Assembly (NCBI RefSeq): GCF_042453785.1 | Contig: NC_091663.1 | Span: 36,229,001 to 36,293,000 of the forward strand | Source of the DNA: Malus domestica | Taxonomy: Eukaryota > Streptophyta > Magnoliopsida > Rosales > Rosaceae | Length of the DNA stretch: 64,000 nt | Direction: 5' to 3' | In this document: positions 43,998-55,924 of the stretch, piece after piece | Numbering within the stretch: the first letter of the stretch is position 1 | How the letters are laid out: every line of letters starts with the position of its first letter | Notes under the pieces: generated by a model | Databases searched by the model: none | Told to the model about the DNA's origin: nothing | What the model saw: only the letters and a program-made list of their open reading frames with translations | Translations under genes and position numbers: made by a program

Positions 43998-46900
43998 TAG
44001 GCCTGGCAAACGGGTCGTGTCAGTCGTGTTCGTGTCGTTTTCGTGTAACACCTGTTATCTTAACGGGTCGTGTCGTGTCACACCCGTTATCTTAACGGGT
44101 CCTTAACAGGTCGTGTCACTTTACCCAACGGGTAAAGTGACCCGACCCGTTATGACCCGTTAAGAAAAATATATTTTTTTTCTTAAATTTGCACATACCA
44201 CACATTGCCACATAAATATTACTTCAAAACATTAAAACACATTTGTCGTTTAAGTACTACATCTACACTCGAAAATAAGAGCCTAATAAAAAAATAATAC
44301 ATACACTACTAATCTATTACAAATTTTAAATGTGCAAGGATATGCAAAATGAAACAGTTTTTGTTTTCAAGGTTGTGAAATCTTTCTCAAAAGTTTAAAC
44401 CTCAATTTACAAAATCCTCGATTTACATCGATCATCATGAAATTGCATTGGAACTTTGGCTTGATCTATTGCCTTCAATAGTTATGTTGATGATGTTTTC
44501 AATAAGGTTTTCCACGTCATAACTATCTTCTGCATAAACTAAGCATAGAAAAACCAAACATTAAAAATCATTCAAATTATGAGAAGTTTACCAAAATAAT
44601 TATGAAAAAAAATAAAACAATAGTACTATACCATACTTTTATTAAGTATAAACATAAGATTTTGTGGTATCCACTAGTGTAAATATTTTAAATTGAAGAT
44701 CGAATTCAATCATTGTATTCATATAAGGTCAAGGAGTGTAGCTGCAAAAAATCATCAAAATTAGAGTTAAAATGACCGTTAAATCGTGATTTTTCTTTTT
44801 ATAACCGTCGAAAAGTTTTGTCCCGTTAATTGATCTCTGAATGTTTGTTTTTTGTAATTTTTGACGTATGCGATCTCGAAGTATATACAAACATGTTTGA
44901 CGGTTGGATCTTTGAAACTAGTTTCGTAGAATGAGTATCCCATCAAAACAATAGATTCACTAATACTTAATAGTTTATTCATACTTTTATTAAGTATAAC
45001 ATAAGATTTTGTGGTATCCACTAGTGTAAATATTTTAAATTGAAGATCGAATTCAATCATTGTATTCATATAAGGTCAAGGAGTGTAATTGTAACAAATC
45101 ATCAAAATCGGAGTTAAATTAACCGTTAAATCGTGATTTTTCGTTTATAACCGTCGAAAAGTTTTGTCCCGTTACTTGCTCTTTGAATGTTTGTTTTTTG
45201 CAATTTTTGGCGTATGCGATCTCGAAATATATAAAAACATGTTTGACGGTTGGATCATTGAAACAAGTTTCGTAGAATAAGTATCTCATTAAAACAATAG
45301 ATTCACTAATACTTAAGAGTTTATTCATACTTTTATTAAGTATAACATAAGATTTTGTGGTATCCACTAGTGTAAATATTTTAAATTGAAGATCGAATTC
45401 AATCATTGTATTCATATAAGGTCAAGGAGTGTAGTTGTAAAAAATCATCAAAATCGGAGTTAAATTAACCGTTAAATCGTGATTTTTCGTTTATAACCGT
45501 CGAAAAGTTTTGTCCCGTTACTTGCTCTCTGAATGTTTGTTTTTTGCAATTTTTGGCGTATGCGATCTCGAAATATATAAAAACATGTTTGACGGTTGGA
45601 TCATTGAAACTAGTTTCGTAGAATGAGTATCCCATCAAAACAATAGATTCACTAATACTTAAGAGTTTATTCATACTTTTATTAAGTATAACTATCCACT
45701 AGTGTAAATATTTTAAATTGAAGATCGAATTCAATCATTGTATTCATATAGGGTCAAGGAGTGTAGTTGTAAAAAATCATCAAAATCGGAGTTAAAATGA
45801 CCGTTAAATCGTGATTTTTCGTTTATAACCGTCGAAATGTTTTGTCTCGTTAATTGATCTCTGAATGTTTGTTTTTTGTAATTTTTGACGTATGCGATCT
45901 CGAAGTATATACAAATATGTTTGACGGTTGGATCTTTGAAACTAGTTTCGTAGAATGAGTATCCCATCAAAACAATAGATTCACTAATACTTAATAGTTT
46001 ATTCATACTTTTATTAAGTATAACATAAGATTTTGTGGTATCCACTAGTGTAAATATTTTAAATTGAAGATCGAATTCATTACTTGTATTCATATAGGGT
46101 CAAGGAGTGTAGTTGTAAAAAATCATCAAAATCGGAGTTAAAATAACCGTTAAATCGTGATTTTTCGTTTATAACCGTCGAAAACTTTTGTCCCATTACT
46201 TGATCTCTGAATGTTTGTTTTTTGCAATTTTTGGTGTATGCGATCTTGAAGTATATACAAACATGTTTGACGGTTGGATCATTGAAACTAGTTTTGTAGA
46301 ATGAGTATCCCATCAAAACAATAGATTCACTAATACTTAAGAGTTTATTCATACTTTTATTAAGTATAACATAAGATTTTGTGGTATCCACTAGTGTAAA
46401 TATTTTAAATTGAAGATCGAATTCAATCATTGTATTCATATAAGGTCAAGGAGTGTGGTTGTAAAAAATCATCAAAATCGGAGTTAAAATGACCGTTAAA
46501 TCGTGATTTTTCGTTTATAACCGTCAAAAAGTTTTGTCCCGTTACTTGCTCTCTTAATGTTTGTTTTTTGCAATTTTTGGCGTATGCGATCTCGAAGTAT
46601 ATACAAACATGTTTGACGGTTGGATCGTTGAAATTAGTTTCGTATAATTCGTATCCCATGAAGTTCAATGGTGTGTGTGTGTATATATATATTTATTTAT
46701 TAAGTAGATTTAAATCTATTTATTTTGTATGTATAATTATTATAGTTTTTAGGGGTATAAAATTTAATATATATATATATATATATAATTATTATAGTTA
46801 ATATTTTGGGTATAATTATTATAGTATATATAATTATTATAATTATTATATTTAATTTAATATATATACATATATATAATTATTATAGTTTTTAGGGGTA

Positions 46901-47154
46901 TAAAATTGTTAAATTAATATATATATATATAATTATTATAGTATTTTTTTAGGGTTATAAATTATTAAATTAATATTCTGCTTATCGTGTATCGTGTTAC
47001 CCACGTGTATACCCGAACAAACCCGTTATCTTAACAGGTGCTTATCGGGTTACCCGATAACGACCCGTTTCGTTATCGTGTCGACCCGAACACCTGTTAA
47101 TTTCGTGTCGTGTCGTGTCGGGTTATCGGGTCGTGTTAGGAATTGCCAGGCCTA
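43998..47154. mobile_element. Non-autonomous hAT-like element with internal tandem array, 3.16 kb
   Basis: Terminal inverted repeats TAGGCCTGGCAA are perfect over 12 bp. The flanks carry the perfect 8-bp target duplication GTTTTGAC (43990-43997 and 47155-47162), and unit A shows the empty site with a single GTTTTGAC at 34869-34876. Subterminal zones (44011-44165 and 46985-47140) are dense with ACGGGTCGTGTC and its inverse, as in transposase-binding zones of hAT elements. The centre is a six-copy 346-bp tandem array. No transposase frame exists. Confidence 0.93.
44633..46660. repeat. 346-bp tandem array, about 5.9 copies, inside the hAT-like element
   Basis: The landmark ACTTTTATTAAGTATAA recurs about every 346 bp (44636, 44983, 45330, 45677, 46008, 46355). 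A 15-bp deletion shortens one unit (near 45690). Every unit opens a minus-strand frame of 80-120 codons beginning MNTMIEFDLQFKIFTLVDTT or similar. Since 346 is not a multiple of 3, no frame runs through the array. It is read as satellite-like, not as a gene. Confidence 0.9.
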
Positions 47155-47597
47155 GTTTTGACACTCAAATCCCAAAAAGATGAAGAAAAAAAATGAACTC
47201 TATTTTTGTGTCCTTTTGTGTTTTAAGTTGTATTACGTTACCCGTATCCGTGCAACATAGAGTTACTAGTAAGTGAAGACTACCATGTGATTCAAAGCTA
47301 GAAAAAATAAGGCTAAAATAAAAAAACTAGCAAATTAAATGTAGGTAATTAATAAAAGAGATGGAGAAACGCAGATTTGGGTGTAATCAAGTTGGCTATT
47401 GCAATGTATAGTCAAGTTCAATTCCCGCTCTCGCATTTTACTATTTTACATTAGATTAGATATCACTTGAATATAAAGAAAACAGAAGATGAGGGGGAAC
47501 ATTACCATTCAGTGGCATGCCTTATGCTGGAACTCGGACGAAACGACCGCTTCCCGGAAATGCTAGGCTTCGGTTCACCAATGGTGACGGCCCCGAT

Positions 47598-48437
47598 CTT
47601 TAAGCACTTTCCACAAAAACCCTATCTCAGATTTCTCAGTTTCCAGTTGCACATTCCAACATTTGTCTGAGAAATGGTTTGAGGAAAGAGAGAGAAAGAA
47701 AATTGCTGGAGTGAGGAGAAAGTCACATGAAACCATGCAAGAACAAAGAGGGGGGGGGGGGGGACTTTGAAACAATTTAATTACTTTAATGAGTGTCTAT
47801 GATGAGGTTTTTAATCTAAAAGTCAAGGAATTGCAGCTGCAAAAGCACTTTTCGGTGAAGGGTAGTGAGAGGGAGTGGGTTGCTTTTACATGGTTAATGT
47901 TTGTGAGGGAATTTTGCAGGATTTCTGAGAGGGCTGCAGTGCTTTTGGGGGTTGTAATCATGGCTAGTGAAAGCTACTCGCTTAAAGCTTTTGCTTAAAT
48001 TAAGTCGCTAATTATGTGTAAAACTAATTAAAGTAGAAATTTAAAGGATGAGTGGGTTTACCTGATATAATGAGAACCACAATGCATCCGCTTAAACTAT
48101 ATTCCTTAGTCTTCAAGAACCAAACATGCATTTCCATCATATATCTCATAAGGGATGTATACCCGTGTTACATAGTTTCAGCCACTACGATTTCGACATC
48201 TGAAGGCTTCCTGCAGGCTCAATGACGAGAAATTATTATGTGATATTGAAATATTGTACATCAAACATACCAATTCACTTAAGGATCGGCGTGACCTATA
48301 TGTATAGGGAGCGGCAGTTAGTGAAAAATCTTAAGAGACGAAGAGGGAACAGGTTGTGTGAACACTACTTGCACCTAGGTTAGTCAATCGTAAGAGGCCA
48401 GGAAAAGGTGGCGTGGACGTTAGTTTGCACATATAGG
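47598..48437. other. Unit B upstream region of the NPH3 pseudogene
   Basis: Collinear with 35560-36290. Compared with unit A it has lost the ~270 bp just upstream of exon 1 (35290-35505) and gained a run of 13 G at about 47751. No gene. Confidence 0.5.
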
Positions 48438-48842
48438 CAGTGGCGGATGCATTGAGGGGCGGCGCGGGGGGTGGGTCAGCTTATCCCTGAACTTCGGTGA
48501 ACGTCTATGGATATCTTGGGTGCTGATCCTTCGAATTTCGGTGAATGTTCATAGATACCTTAGGTGATGCCCTTTTGAAGATTAGAGTTGGCTTCATACA
48601 TGCCCTCCAACTGACTTCAGGCCTACCAAGACTCGGTGAATGTTCATGGATACCTTAGGTACTGCCCCTTGCATACATTAACAGGTGTGCAATATGTCTT
48701 TCCAAATGACTTTAGGCCTACAAAGACTCGATGAATTTGCGATATGCATGCTATTTATGGTAAAAAATTTGCGCGCTACGCCGACATTATTCTTATTGAC
48801 CCCTCTAATATTATTTTCTGGATCCGCCAGTGTATATCGGTA
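48438..48842. mobile_element. hAT-type MITE, 405 bp
   Basis: Ends CAGTGGCGGAT and, in reverse, CACTGGCGGATCC. Flanking octamers CATATAGG / TATATCGG are a plausible diverged 8-bp duplication. The unit A counterpart (36691-36700) reads CACATAGGTTAGTC without it. The interior carries repeated phrases on CGGTGAATGTTCATGGATACC. Confidence 0.75.
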
Positions 48843-48972
48843 GTCAATCCTAAGAAACTAAGGAAGTGCATCTAGTATAGCCTCTCAATCGGCTTTCGCA
48901 CGAGCTTCAAAATGTTAATGTTTTTCCCTAAACCATACACATCTACTCATATTATAACGCATGAATTGGTTA

Positions 48973-49302
48973 GGGTAAACTGTTATTTGACCCCTGAACT
49001 ATTTTTTGGTAATTTAACTCCTTAAACTATTTAAAATCAATCAATTAACCTCTCGCTATCAAACTCGATGAAATTTCGTCCACTTTGCCTTTAATACAGG
49101 CATGACTTTGCTCTCAAGAGTGAATCACATGTTGGTCACATGTCAGTGTGTGACGATAAAGTGGATGAAATTTCATCGAGTGACGGTGAAGGATTAATTA
49201 ACTAATTTCAAATAATTCAAGAGGTTAATTTACTAAAAACTAAGGTCAAGAGGTCAATTTCGACTAGGATGAAAATTGAAGGAGTTAAATGATAGTTTAC
49301 TC
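48973..49302. mobile_element. MITE with GGGTAAACT ends, 330 bp
   Basis: Left end GGGTAAACTGTTATTTGACC; right end in reverse GAGTAAACTATCATTTAACT. Inner parts are also inverted (AATTTACTAAAAACTA versus TTTTTTGGTAATTTAACT). Absent from unit A. Confidence 0.7.
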
Positions 49303-49534
49303 GGATCGATTATAATGCGTAACTGCACCACATAGAGAATTATATAGAGGGATTACCTTGGCAACACATGCTTGTATTAAATTTGCTTGTACATATGTGG
49401 TACTCAGTGCAACACTGTTGGACTCATGATGGCATGGGATTGAACCGACCGGGTGGCAATGATAACCCTATCAATTCTTTTTCTTTTTTGTTTGCTGGAT
49501 TATCGGTTGGTGGGGAACAACATTTAAATGTTAA

Positions 49535-49865
49535 AGAAAATTATAGCAATATTTATTCAACTTTAACTTAATTGGTGCAATGATTCTTTGCTCCGATTAT
49601 GTTAAAGTTGATGGATCATTTTTCCAATTGGATTAAAGTTGATGGACTATTGTTACAATTTTCTAATTTAGTTTTCCATATTTGCCTCTTGATTCAACTT
49701 TAATTATGTGGCACATGACTCATGTTGACGGAAGTTATAACGGAGTTTATGAAAATGACTATAGCTGCACGTTTTGATGAATTAAGAGACTAATTGTCAC
49801 AAATTAAGTTGAAGGACCGTTGCTTCAATTGGGTTAAGTTAAGGGATTATTGTTACAATTTTCTC
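49535..49865. mobile_element. MITE with TAA target duplication, 331 bp (PIF/Harbinger-like)
   Basis: Ends AGAAAATTATAGCAAT and, in reverse, GAGAAAATTGTAACAAT, flanked by TAA on both sides. The unit A counterpart (about 39280-39290) has the uninterrupted flank. The interior repeats TTAAAGTTGATGGA. Confidence 0.65.
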
Positions 49866-51196
49866 TAAATATCGGACCAATTTGCAAATGCATGCCACGG
49901 GTACAATATTACTGTAATATTTCGTGTCAAAATCACCACTTCAGGGGACAAAAACTTACACATATCTTTATTTTTTAATACAAAACGCTACAATATCAGT
50001 ATACTCGTTGTAACGAGAGTTCTTTTGAGAAAATGATCGAGTGGGTTAACTTCTTTTTCTTTGTGAACAGTTGGCAGGTGGTCCAATCCTTATGCTTCTT
50101 CAACACTGTTACAGAGTCAGCATGGCAGAGCAAAGATAAGAAATTGGAGTGCCCTGCTTTGCTGGGTGCATTTAATTGACTCCAGCCAAGTTCTTGGTTT
50201 AATTTGTTTTTCTTATTGGGCACAAACAATGCATCAAATTATGAGTGACCAACTGAATGGATAAGTGAGATTCTTGCATACAATCGGTAAAATTCTTGCA
50301 TACATTTGGTGATACATAGTCGGTGAAAGCCAAAATTTTCTCAACATGCCACTGGTAGGTAAAATGATAAAATAAAAAAAAAAAATTTGCCGTGCAGAGT
50401 TAAACCCAGAATTTTAGCAAATAGGTGTCCAATTATTCAAAATTAAAGCCTAGATCCATTTGAGCTCGTGAGTCACAACAATTTTTTTTTTTTAATTACA
50501 AACATTATTATTATTTTTATTCAATCAAAATATATGTGTGTGTGTATATATATATATATTAAAATATATTTAGACAAATTATAGTTTTGCAGAATATTGA
50601 AGTTGGACACTGTCTGTCACACTGCAGTCGACGGAAGCTGCCTCATCAAATCAAAATTTCATCATTTGGTAATAAGCTGTGCATTGGGACTCATTCATTT
50701 ATTTTTAATCTATTTTACGTGAACCATGTAATTCAAAAAATATTCTTTTAAATCATATGGGAAAAATAAAATATGAAAAAAAATAATAATAATAAAGTAA
50801 GGACAGCAGTGCCAAAAGGATGTCTTTCTGTTGTTACCCATGAGGGTGAAAAGGACTTTGAATCATTACTCATTAGTGCAGGTGGTGAGAAGAAGTGTGT
50901 GGCAGTCATTATTTACAGTAAAAGGAATTATAAACAAAATCTAAGCACACTGATTTTAGAGTTGAGATCCTTTCCGGATCTCCAAGTCCGAAGCTAGTGG
51001 AATAAAAAATTTGGACCGTTTAAAGATGAGAGAAAGAGATTATAGCTTGTGATTTGTGTGAGGTAGGTTAGTAGTACGGATAAATGGGGATCGTAAAACT
51101 TTAAATAAATGGTTCAGATGTCTAAACTATCGGCTCTGAACAGCGTAATCCAAAGAGAATCTCAATTCTTTATTTTAAACACTTGTGAAAGCAAAG
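49866..51196. other. Unit B spacer
   Basis: Collinear with 39300-40710 of unit A. No gene. Confidence 0.45.
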
Positions 51197-51216
51197 AGAT
51201 TACACGGGATTCATCA

Positions 51217-51260
51217 TAAACTAGGAAATCCTAAATTATAGGAAACTATACAAGTCAACA
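51217..51260 (-). repeat. 44-bp LTR-start sequence, left copy
   Basis: Reads TGTTGACTTGTATAGTTTCC and onward on the minus strand, directly after the polypurine-like tract. It is the inverse of 55851-55894 with one mismatch. Confidence 0.85.
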
Positions 51261-51266
51261 CTCCCC

Positions 51267-54200
51267 TTAAGTTGGTGCATATATGTTACACATGCCCAAC
51301 TTGTCTAGAAACTTAGAGAACTTTTCACTAGAAACTGCTTTGGTGAGAATGTCAGCTATTTGATCTTCCGTTATGATTGGAGGCACTTCAATTATTTTAC
51401 CTTCTAGCTTTTCTTTAATAAAGAACATGTCGACCTCTACATGCTTAGTTCTATCATGTTGCACCGGATTATGAGCAATATCACGAGCAGCCTTATTATC
51501 ACAAAACAACTTCATCGGTTGACTATGTTTGACACCCAAATCTTGTAATAGTAGTTTAAGCCATAAAATCTCACAAATACCAAGAGCCATACTTCTGTAT
51601 GTCGCTTTTGCACTCGACCTTGCTACTACACCCTGCTTCTTGCTTCTCCAAGTAACGAGATTTCCACCAACAAAGGTGAAGTAACCTGATGTTGAGCGCC
51701 TATCATCACTTGAACCGACCCAGTCAGCATCCGTATAACCTTCAATCCTGAAATGACCATTCTTTTTAAATAAAATCCCTTTCTCAGGACTTCATTTCAA
51801 ATAACTCAATATTCTCATAACTGCATTCATGTGTTGTTCTCTTGGATCATGCATATATTGACTAACGACACTCAAGGCATGAGCAAGGTCAGGTCTAGTA
51901 TGTGTCAAATACATTAATCTTCCCACTAACCGTTGATATCTCCCTTTATCGACTAGTACTTGGTTTAGATCAATACTTAGCTTCATTCCTTCTACCAACG
52001 GAGTAGTCACGGGTTTGCATGTTGACATGCCAGTTTCTTTTAACAGGTCAAGAACATACTTTCTATGTGACAGGAAAATTCCTGACTTGCTCCTTGATAC
52101 CTCAATCCCGAGAAAATATTTCAGAGACCCAAGATCTTTCATCTCGAATTCTATAGATAAATATTTATGCAAGGCTGCACGCTTATCTGGATCATTACCT
52201 GTAACTACCATGTCATCCACATATACAATGAGTGTCGTGAGCTTTCCGTTTCGACGTTTCAAGAACAACGTGTGATCACAATTACTTTGCTTATACCCAA
52301 CTGCTCTCATAGACTTGGTAAATCTCCCGAACCATGCTCTTGGGGACTGCTTCAACCCATACAATGATTTTCGAAGCCTGCACATCTTTTGTTTATGCAT
52401 ATCTGGAACGTTACTCCCTGGTGGGAGCTCCATGTAAATCTCTTCTGTCAAATCTCCATGCAAGAAAACATTCTTCACATTGAACTGCTGTAAGGGCCAA
52501 TCAAGATTTGTAGCCAAGGACAACAAAACACGAATTGTATTGATCTTGGCCACATGGGCGAATGTATCAGTATAGTCAATTCCATATTTCTGAGTGTATC
52601 CTTTTGTTACCAGTCTTGCCTTGAAGCGATCCACCGTCCCATTAGCTTTGTACTTCACTGTATAGACCCATTTGCATCCCACAGGTTTCTTGCCAGTTAG
52701 CAAGTATGTGATCTCCCAGGTAGCATTCTTCTTCAAAGACTTCAACTCTTCATTCATTGATGCTTGCCAACGTGGATCAGCTAAGGCCTCATGCACACTG
52801 TTAGGAACAAATATAGTAGATAATTGGTACACAAATGACTTATTTGATTCTGACAGGTGATTGGTAGACACGTGTGGGTATAACACATTAGACTCAGGAT
52901 TGGGCTTATTCACCGGATACCTAGTTTTGCATTTAGGGTCGGCTTCATAAGTAGGTTTAGGAATACCTCGGTTAACATGGTCAGGGAGACGTCGTGATGG
53001 TGGTGCATCCGGGATCGAAGACGATTGATTATGGTGATTGAGACTCAGGGGTGGCAAGATCGACTGTGAGGTAGCTGGCAACACAGGGTTGTCGGGTGGT
53101 GAGGAAACTAGCAATAAGTTATCTGGCGATGTCAACTCGTCCCTTTCAAGGTTTTCAACATTGTGTCCATGTGAATGATCACCACTTGTCTCTAAGACAT
53201 TACCACTTAGTTCCAATTCATTCACCTCATTGTTTTCGTGTGAATGATCACCACTTATTTCCAAGACATGACCACTTAAATCCAAATTATTCACACTATC
53301 TGCATCTGGAATAGTATAATCAAAAGTTTGAACTTCTGTCGAATTCTCCCCCTGAAGTGAAGACTCGAGACTGGCAAAGTACATATCATTTCATGAAACA
53401 CAACATTCATAGTGACAAACAACTTTTTCGTCAGAGAGTGGTAACAACGATACCCTTTTTTATTAGAGGCATACCCCACAAACACACACCAAAGGGCCTG
53501 AGGTTCAAGCTTACTTCTCTGTTGTTTATGGAGATGAACGAAGGCCACACAGCCAAACACGTGAGGTGGAAGATTGGGAACGGCATGAGCATCCATATAC
53601 GAGGAGAGAGCCTGGAGCGGTGTCTAAAAATCAACTGATCGAGATGGAACACGATTAATGAGAAAGGCAGCTGAGGTGAGAGCTTCTCCCCAAAAAGATA
53701 ATGAAAGATGCGCCTCGAGCAAAGAAGCACGCACAACCTCCAGAAGCTGACGATTCTTGCGTTCTGCAACCCCATTTTGTTGTGGAGTATATGGACATGT
53801 AGTTTGATGAACAATACCATGATGATCAAGAAAGGCCCGAAGTTCAGAGTTTACATATTCGTCGCCATTGTCACTTATAAGAACCTTTATTTGTGACTTA
53901 TATTGTACTTTTACCATTTTGTAAAACCGCTGAAACAAAGAGGTTACTTCACTTTTGGACTTCATCAAACAAACCCAAGTCATGTGTGTGCAATCATCAA
54001 TAAAAGTAACAAACCAATGAGCACCACCAAATGTAGCAGTTTTCGAAGATCCCCAAACATCAGAATGAATTATTATAAACGGGAGTGAACTTTTATTCAA
54101 ATTAAGCGGAAACGAAGTACGATGACTTTTAGCTAGTTCACAAACACCACATTTAAAGCTAGAAATATCATGCTTAACAAATAGGCTAGGAAACAACCTC

Positions 54201-54900
54201 TGCAAATAGCCGAACGAAGCATGTTCAAGTCGACGATGCCATAACCAAATCTCTGAAGCTTTATTCCTTTCCCCTTGATTTCCTTCCACTGCAAAAGCTT
54301 GAGTCAACATTCGGGTACTGTTCGATGTCAGCTTCAGGTAGTAGAGTTTCCCCTTCCTAAGACCATAACCAATCGTCTTTCGAGTCCGAATGTCCTTAAA
54401 AACACAGAAAGAAGGCCAAAAAATCACAAGACAATGTAGGGCAGCAATTATTTGAGCAACAAATAATAAATTATGATCAAGAGAAGGAACAACGAGTACA
54501 GAATAAAGATTCAGGGCATCAGAAAATGAGACAGTGCCTTCCCCGATAATGCGGGCAGCATTACCATTGGCAACATTCATGATAGTTTTGGTGGATGGTT
54601 TTAGGGTTTGTACCTGTTTAGAATCATAAGTCATATGTTCAGTAGCACCAGAATCGATTATCCATGTATTATTCTTAACAGATGCATAAACCTTTAAAGC
54701 CTGACCATCATTACTTGTATGTTCAGAATTTACCTTAGCTTCGACAATCAATGCACGTGACTTGTTACATCGGAGATCACGAGTCTTGTCCCAATTATCA
54801 GGATAGCCAATAAGCTCGAAACATCGATTTCTCGAATGTCCTTTCAGGCCGCAGTGAAGACATGTGCAAGGCGTACTATAGGAGGAATCTCCAAGAGCAT
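51267..54900 (-). pseudogene. Copia gag-pol remnant (CCHC knuckle, PR, IN, RT, RH)
   Basis: From the 5' side on the minus strand: zinc knuckle CLHCGLKGHSRNRC (54821-54862), protease DSGATEHMT, GAG-pre-integrase (LWHRRLEHASFGYL ... CGVCELAK), integrase core with D-D-E residues (IHSDVWG, ISDNGDEY, PQQNGVAERKN), RT with YVDDMVVTGND, and RNase H ending LDKLGMCNIYAPT. The frame is broken by an in-frame stop at 53624-53626, a frameshift at about 53385, and an in-frame stop at 51792-51794 before RNase H. One frame otherwise holds across these points, so the damage is light. The gag part before the knuckle is gone. Confidence 0.92.
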
Positions 54901-55850
54901 TGAGCCGGTGACGATTGGCCCAACTCTATTCAGTTTGATCGGTGCGATTTGGATGGGCACTTGCCTGGACTGCCATTTTCCGGGGTGATCTGGATTTAAC
55001 TTGATAAGGCCCAAGCTTCCAAAAAATAAGTCAGACTTGAAACCTAAACAAAACAATGGGATTTAAACCTAAACAAAAAACAATATCCCGTGTGGCCCTC
55101 AAAAACAAAACAACTCGTGGGCTCAAAAAAATTTCGTCTTTTTTTTTTCTTTTTTTTGTTCTTTTTCTAGCGGTGCGGCTTAATCAATGTTTTTAGGAGA
55201 ACAATGACTTTGGCCGAGTAGGAGCCCTGTCAAAGGAAGATCGACGACGACCAAAAAATAAGGGATAGCAGATGGGGTTGGTTCGCGGTGCAACAATCTG
55301 TGTTGCAGGTGGAGCGGGTATGAGTAGATGGTCGTGTGCGTTCGGATAGTCAGACCTCGAGTCGGGTATTGTGCAACGGGACAAGTCATCTGGGCTGCAA
55401 TCCGTGCAATCCTTCACGGTTTCAGATCAATATCAGAAGCAAACAGGCCAACTGGTCTGATAGTGTCACACAACGGAGTGAAACGATTCGACGGATTCGG
55501 GTCAGCAACGACGGCGTCGCTCGCTGTTCGTTTCGAATTTAGAGATGGTAGCAACGACAATAGTCGCTCGCTAATCGAGGAATAGCAACGAGAATAGTTG
55601 CTCGCTGATCAAGGACGGCGCACCAAACACGGCTGAGCCGCGGCAGTGCTATCGCAGCTAGGATTTTTTCCCTTTTTTTTTCTTTTTCCGACCTGGCTTT
55701 TGCTGTCAAGAAGAGAATGCTTGAACAATATGTATATTCTTCTCCGAATGAGGTATAATATATACAAACTCAATCCTGACCAAATAGAAAAAAGTAATTA
55801 TAGGAGATTACAAAGAGATTTCACCTAGATTACATAGATTGTTGCAATGC

Positions 55851-55894
55851 TGTTGACTTGTATAGTTTTCTATAATTTAGGATTTCCTAGTTTA
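55851..55894 (+). repeat. 44-bp LTR-start sequence, right copy (inverted)
   Basis: TGTTGACTTGTATAGTTTTC and onward on the plus strand, 43/44 identical to 51217-51260 but in opposite orientation. Confidence 0.85.
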
Positions 55895-55924
55895 GAATGA
55901 ATCATTATAATCCAAGTTAAAGTG

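Larger units (their letters stand above)
42514..47597 (-). pseudogene. Truncated 5' copy of the NPH3 gene
   Basis: Minus strand. Exon 1 copy is 47506-47597, exon 2 copy 43233-43299, partial exon 3 copy 42514-43086. It matches the intact gene closely but is dead for four independent reasons. The start codon is ATC instead of ATG. A 2-bp deletion (at about 42966) shifts the frame in the BTB domain. Exon 3 stops at the duplication junction after TKGLKHDMISKI. The first intron holds a 3.16-kb transposon. Splice sites GT/AG are still present. Apart from these, the remaining substitutions relative to the parent look few. Confidence 0.93.
51197..55924 (-). mobile_element. Decayed Ty1/copia retrotransposon with inverted end sequences
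   Basis: A ~4.7-kb insertion relative to unit A (site near 40717). On the minus strand the order is CCHC knuckle, protease, integrase, reverse transcriptase, RNase H (pol order of copia). A polypurine-like tract (AACTTAAGGGGAG) precedes TGTTGACTTGTATAG at the low-coordinate end. The other end carries TGTTGACTTGTATAG too, but on the opposite strand, so the ends are inverted rather than direct repeats. The gag N-terminal part is missing: 55080-55840 is leader-like, non-coding DNA. Confidence 0.9.

Noticed and set aside
44633-46660. Regular repeats resembling a CRISPR array
   Set aside because: The units are 346 bp without alternating spacers, in a plant nuclear transposon.
44779-46668. Six similar minus-strand open frames (80-120 codons) suggesting a tandem gene family
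   Set aside because: They come from a 346-bp tandem repeat whose length is not a multiple of three. They lie inside a non-autonomous transposon, and the reading frame is no better conserved than the surrounding bases by eye.
47789-47998. A 69-codon plus-strand frame present in both duplication units
   Set aside because: The unit A copy is interrupted and the frame lies antisense in the NPH3 upstream region. No domain or codon signature.
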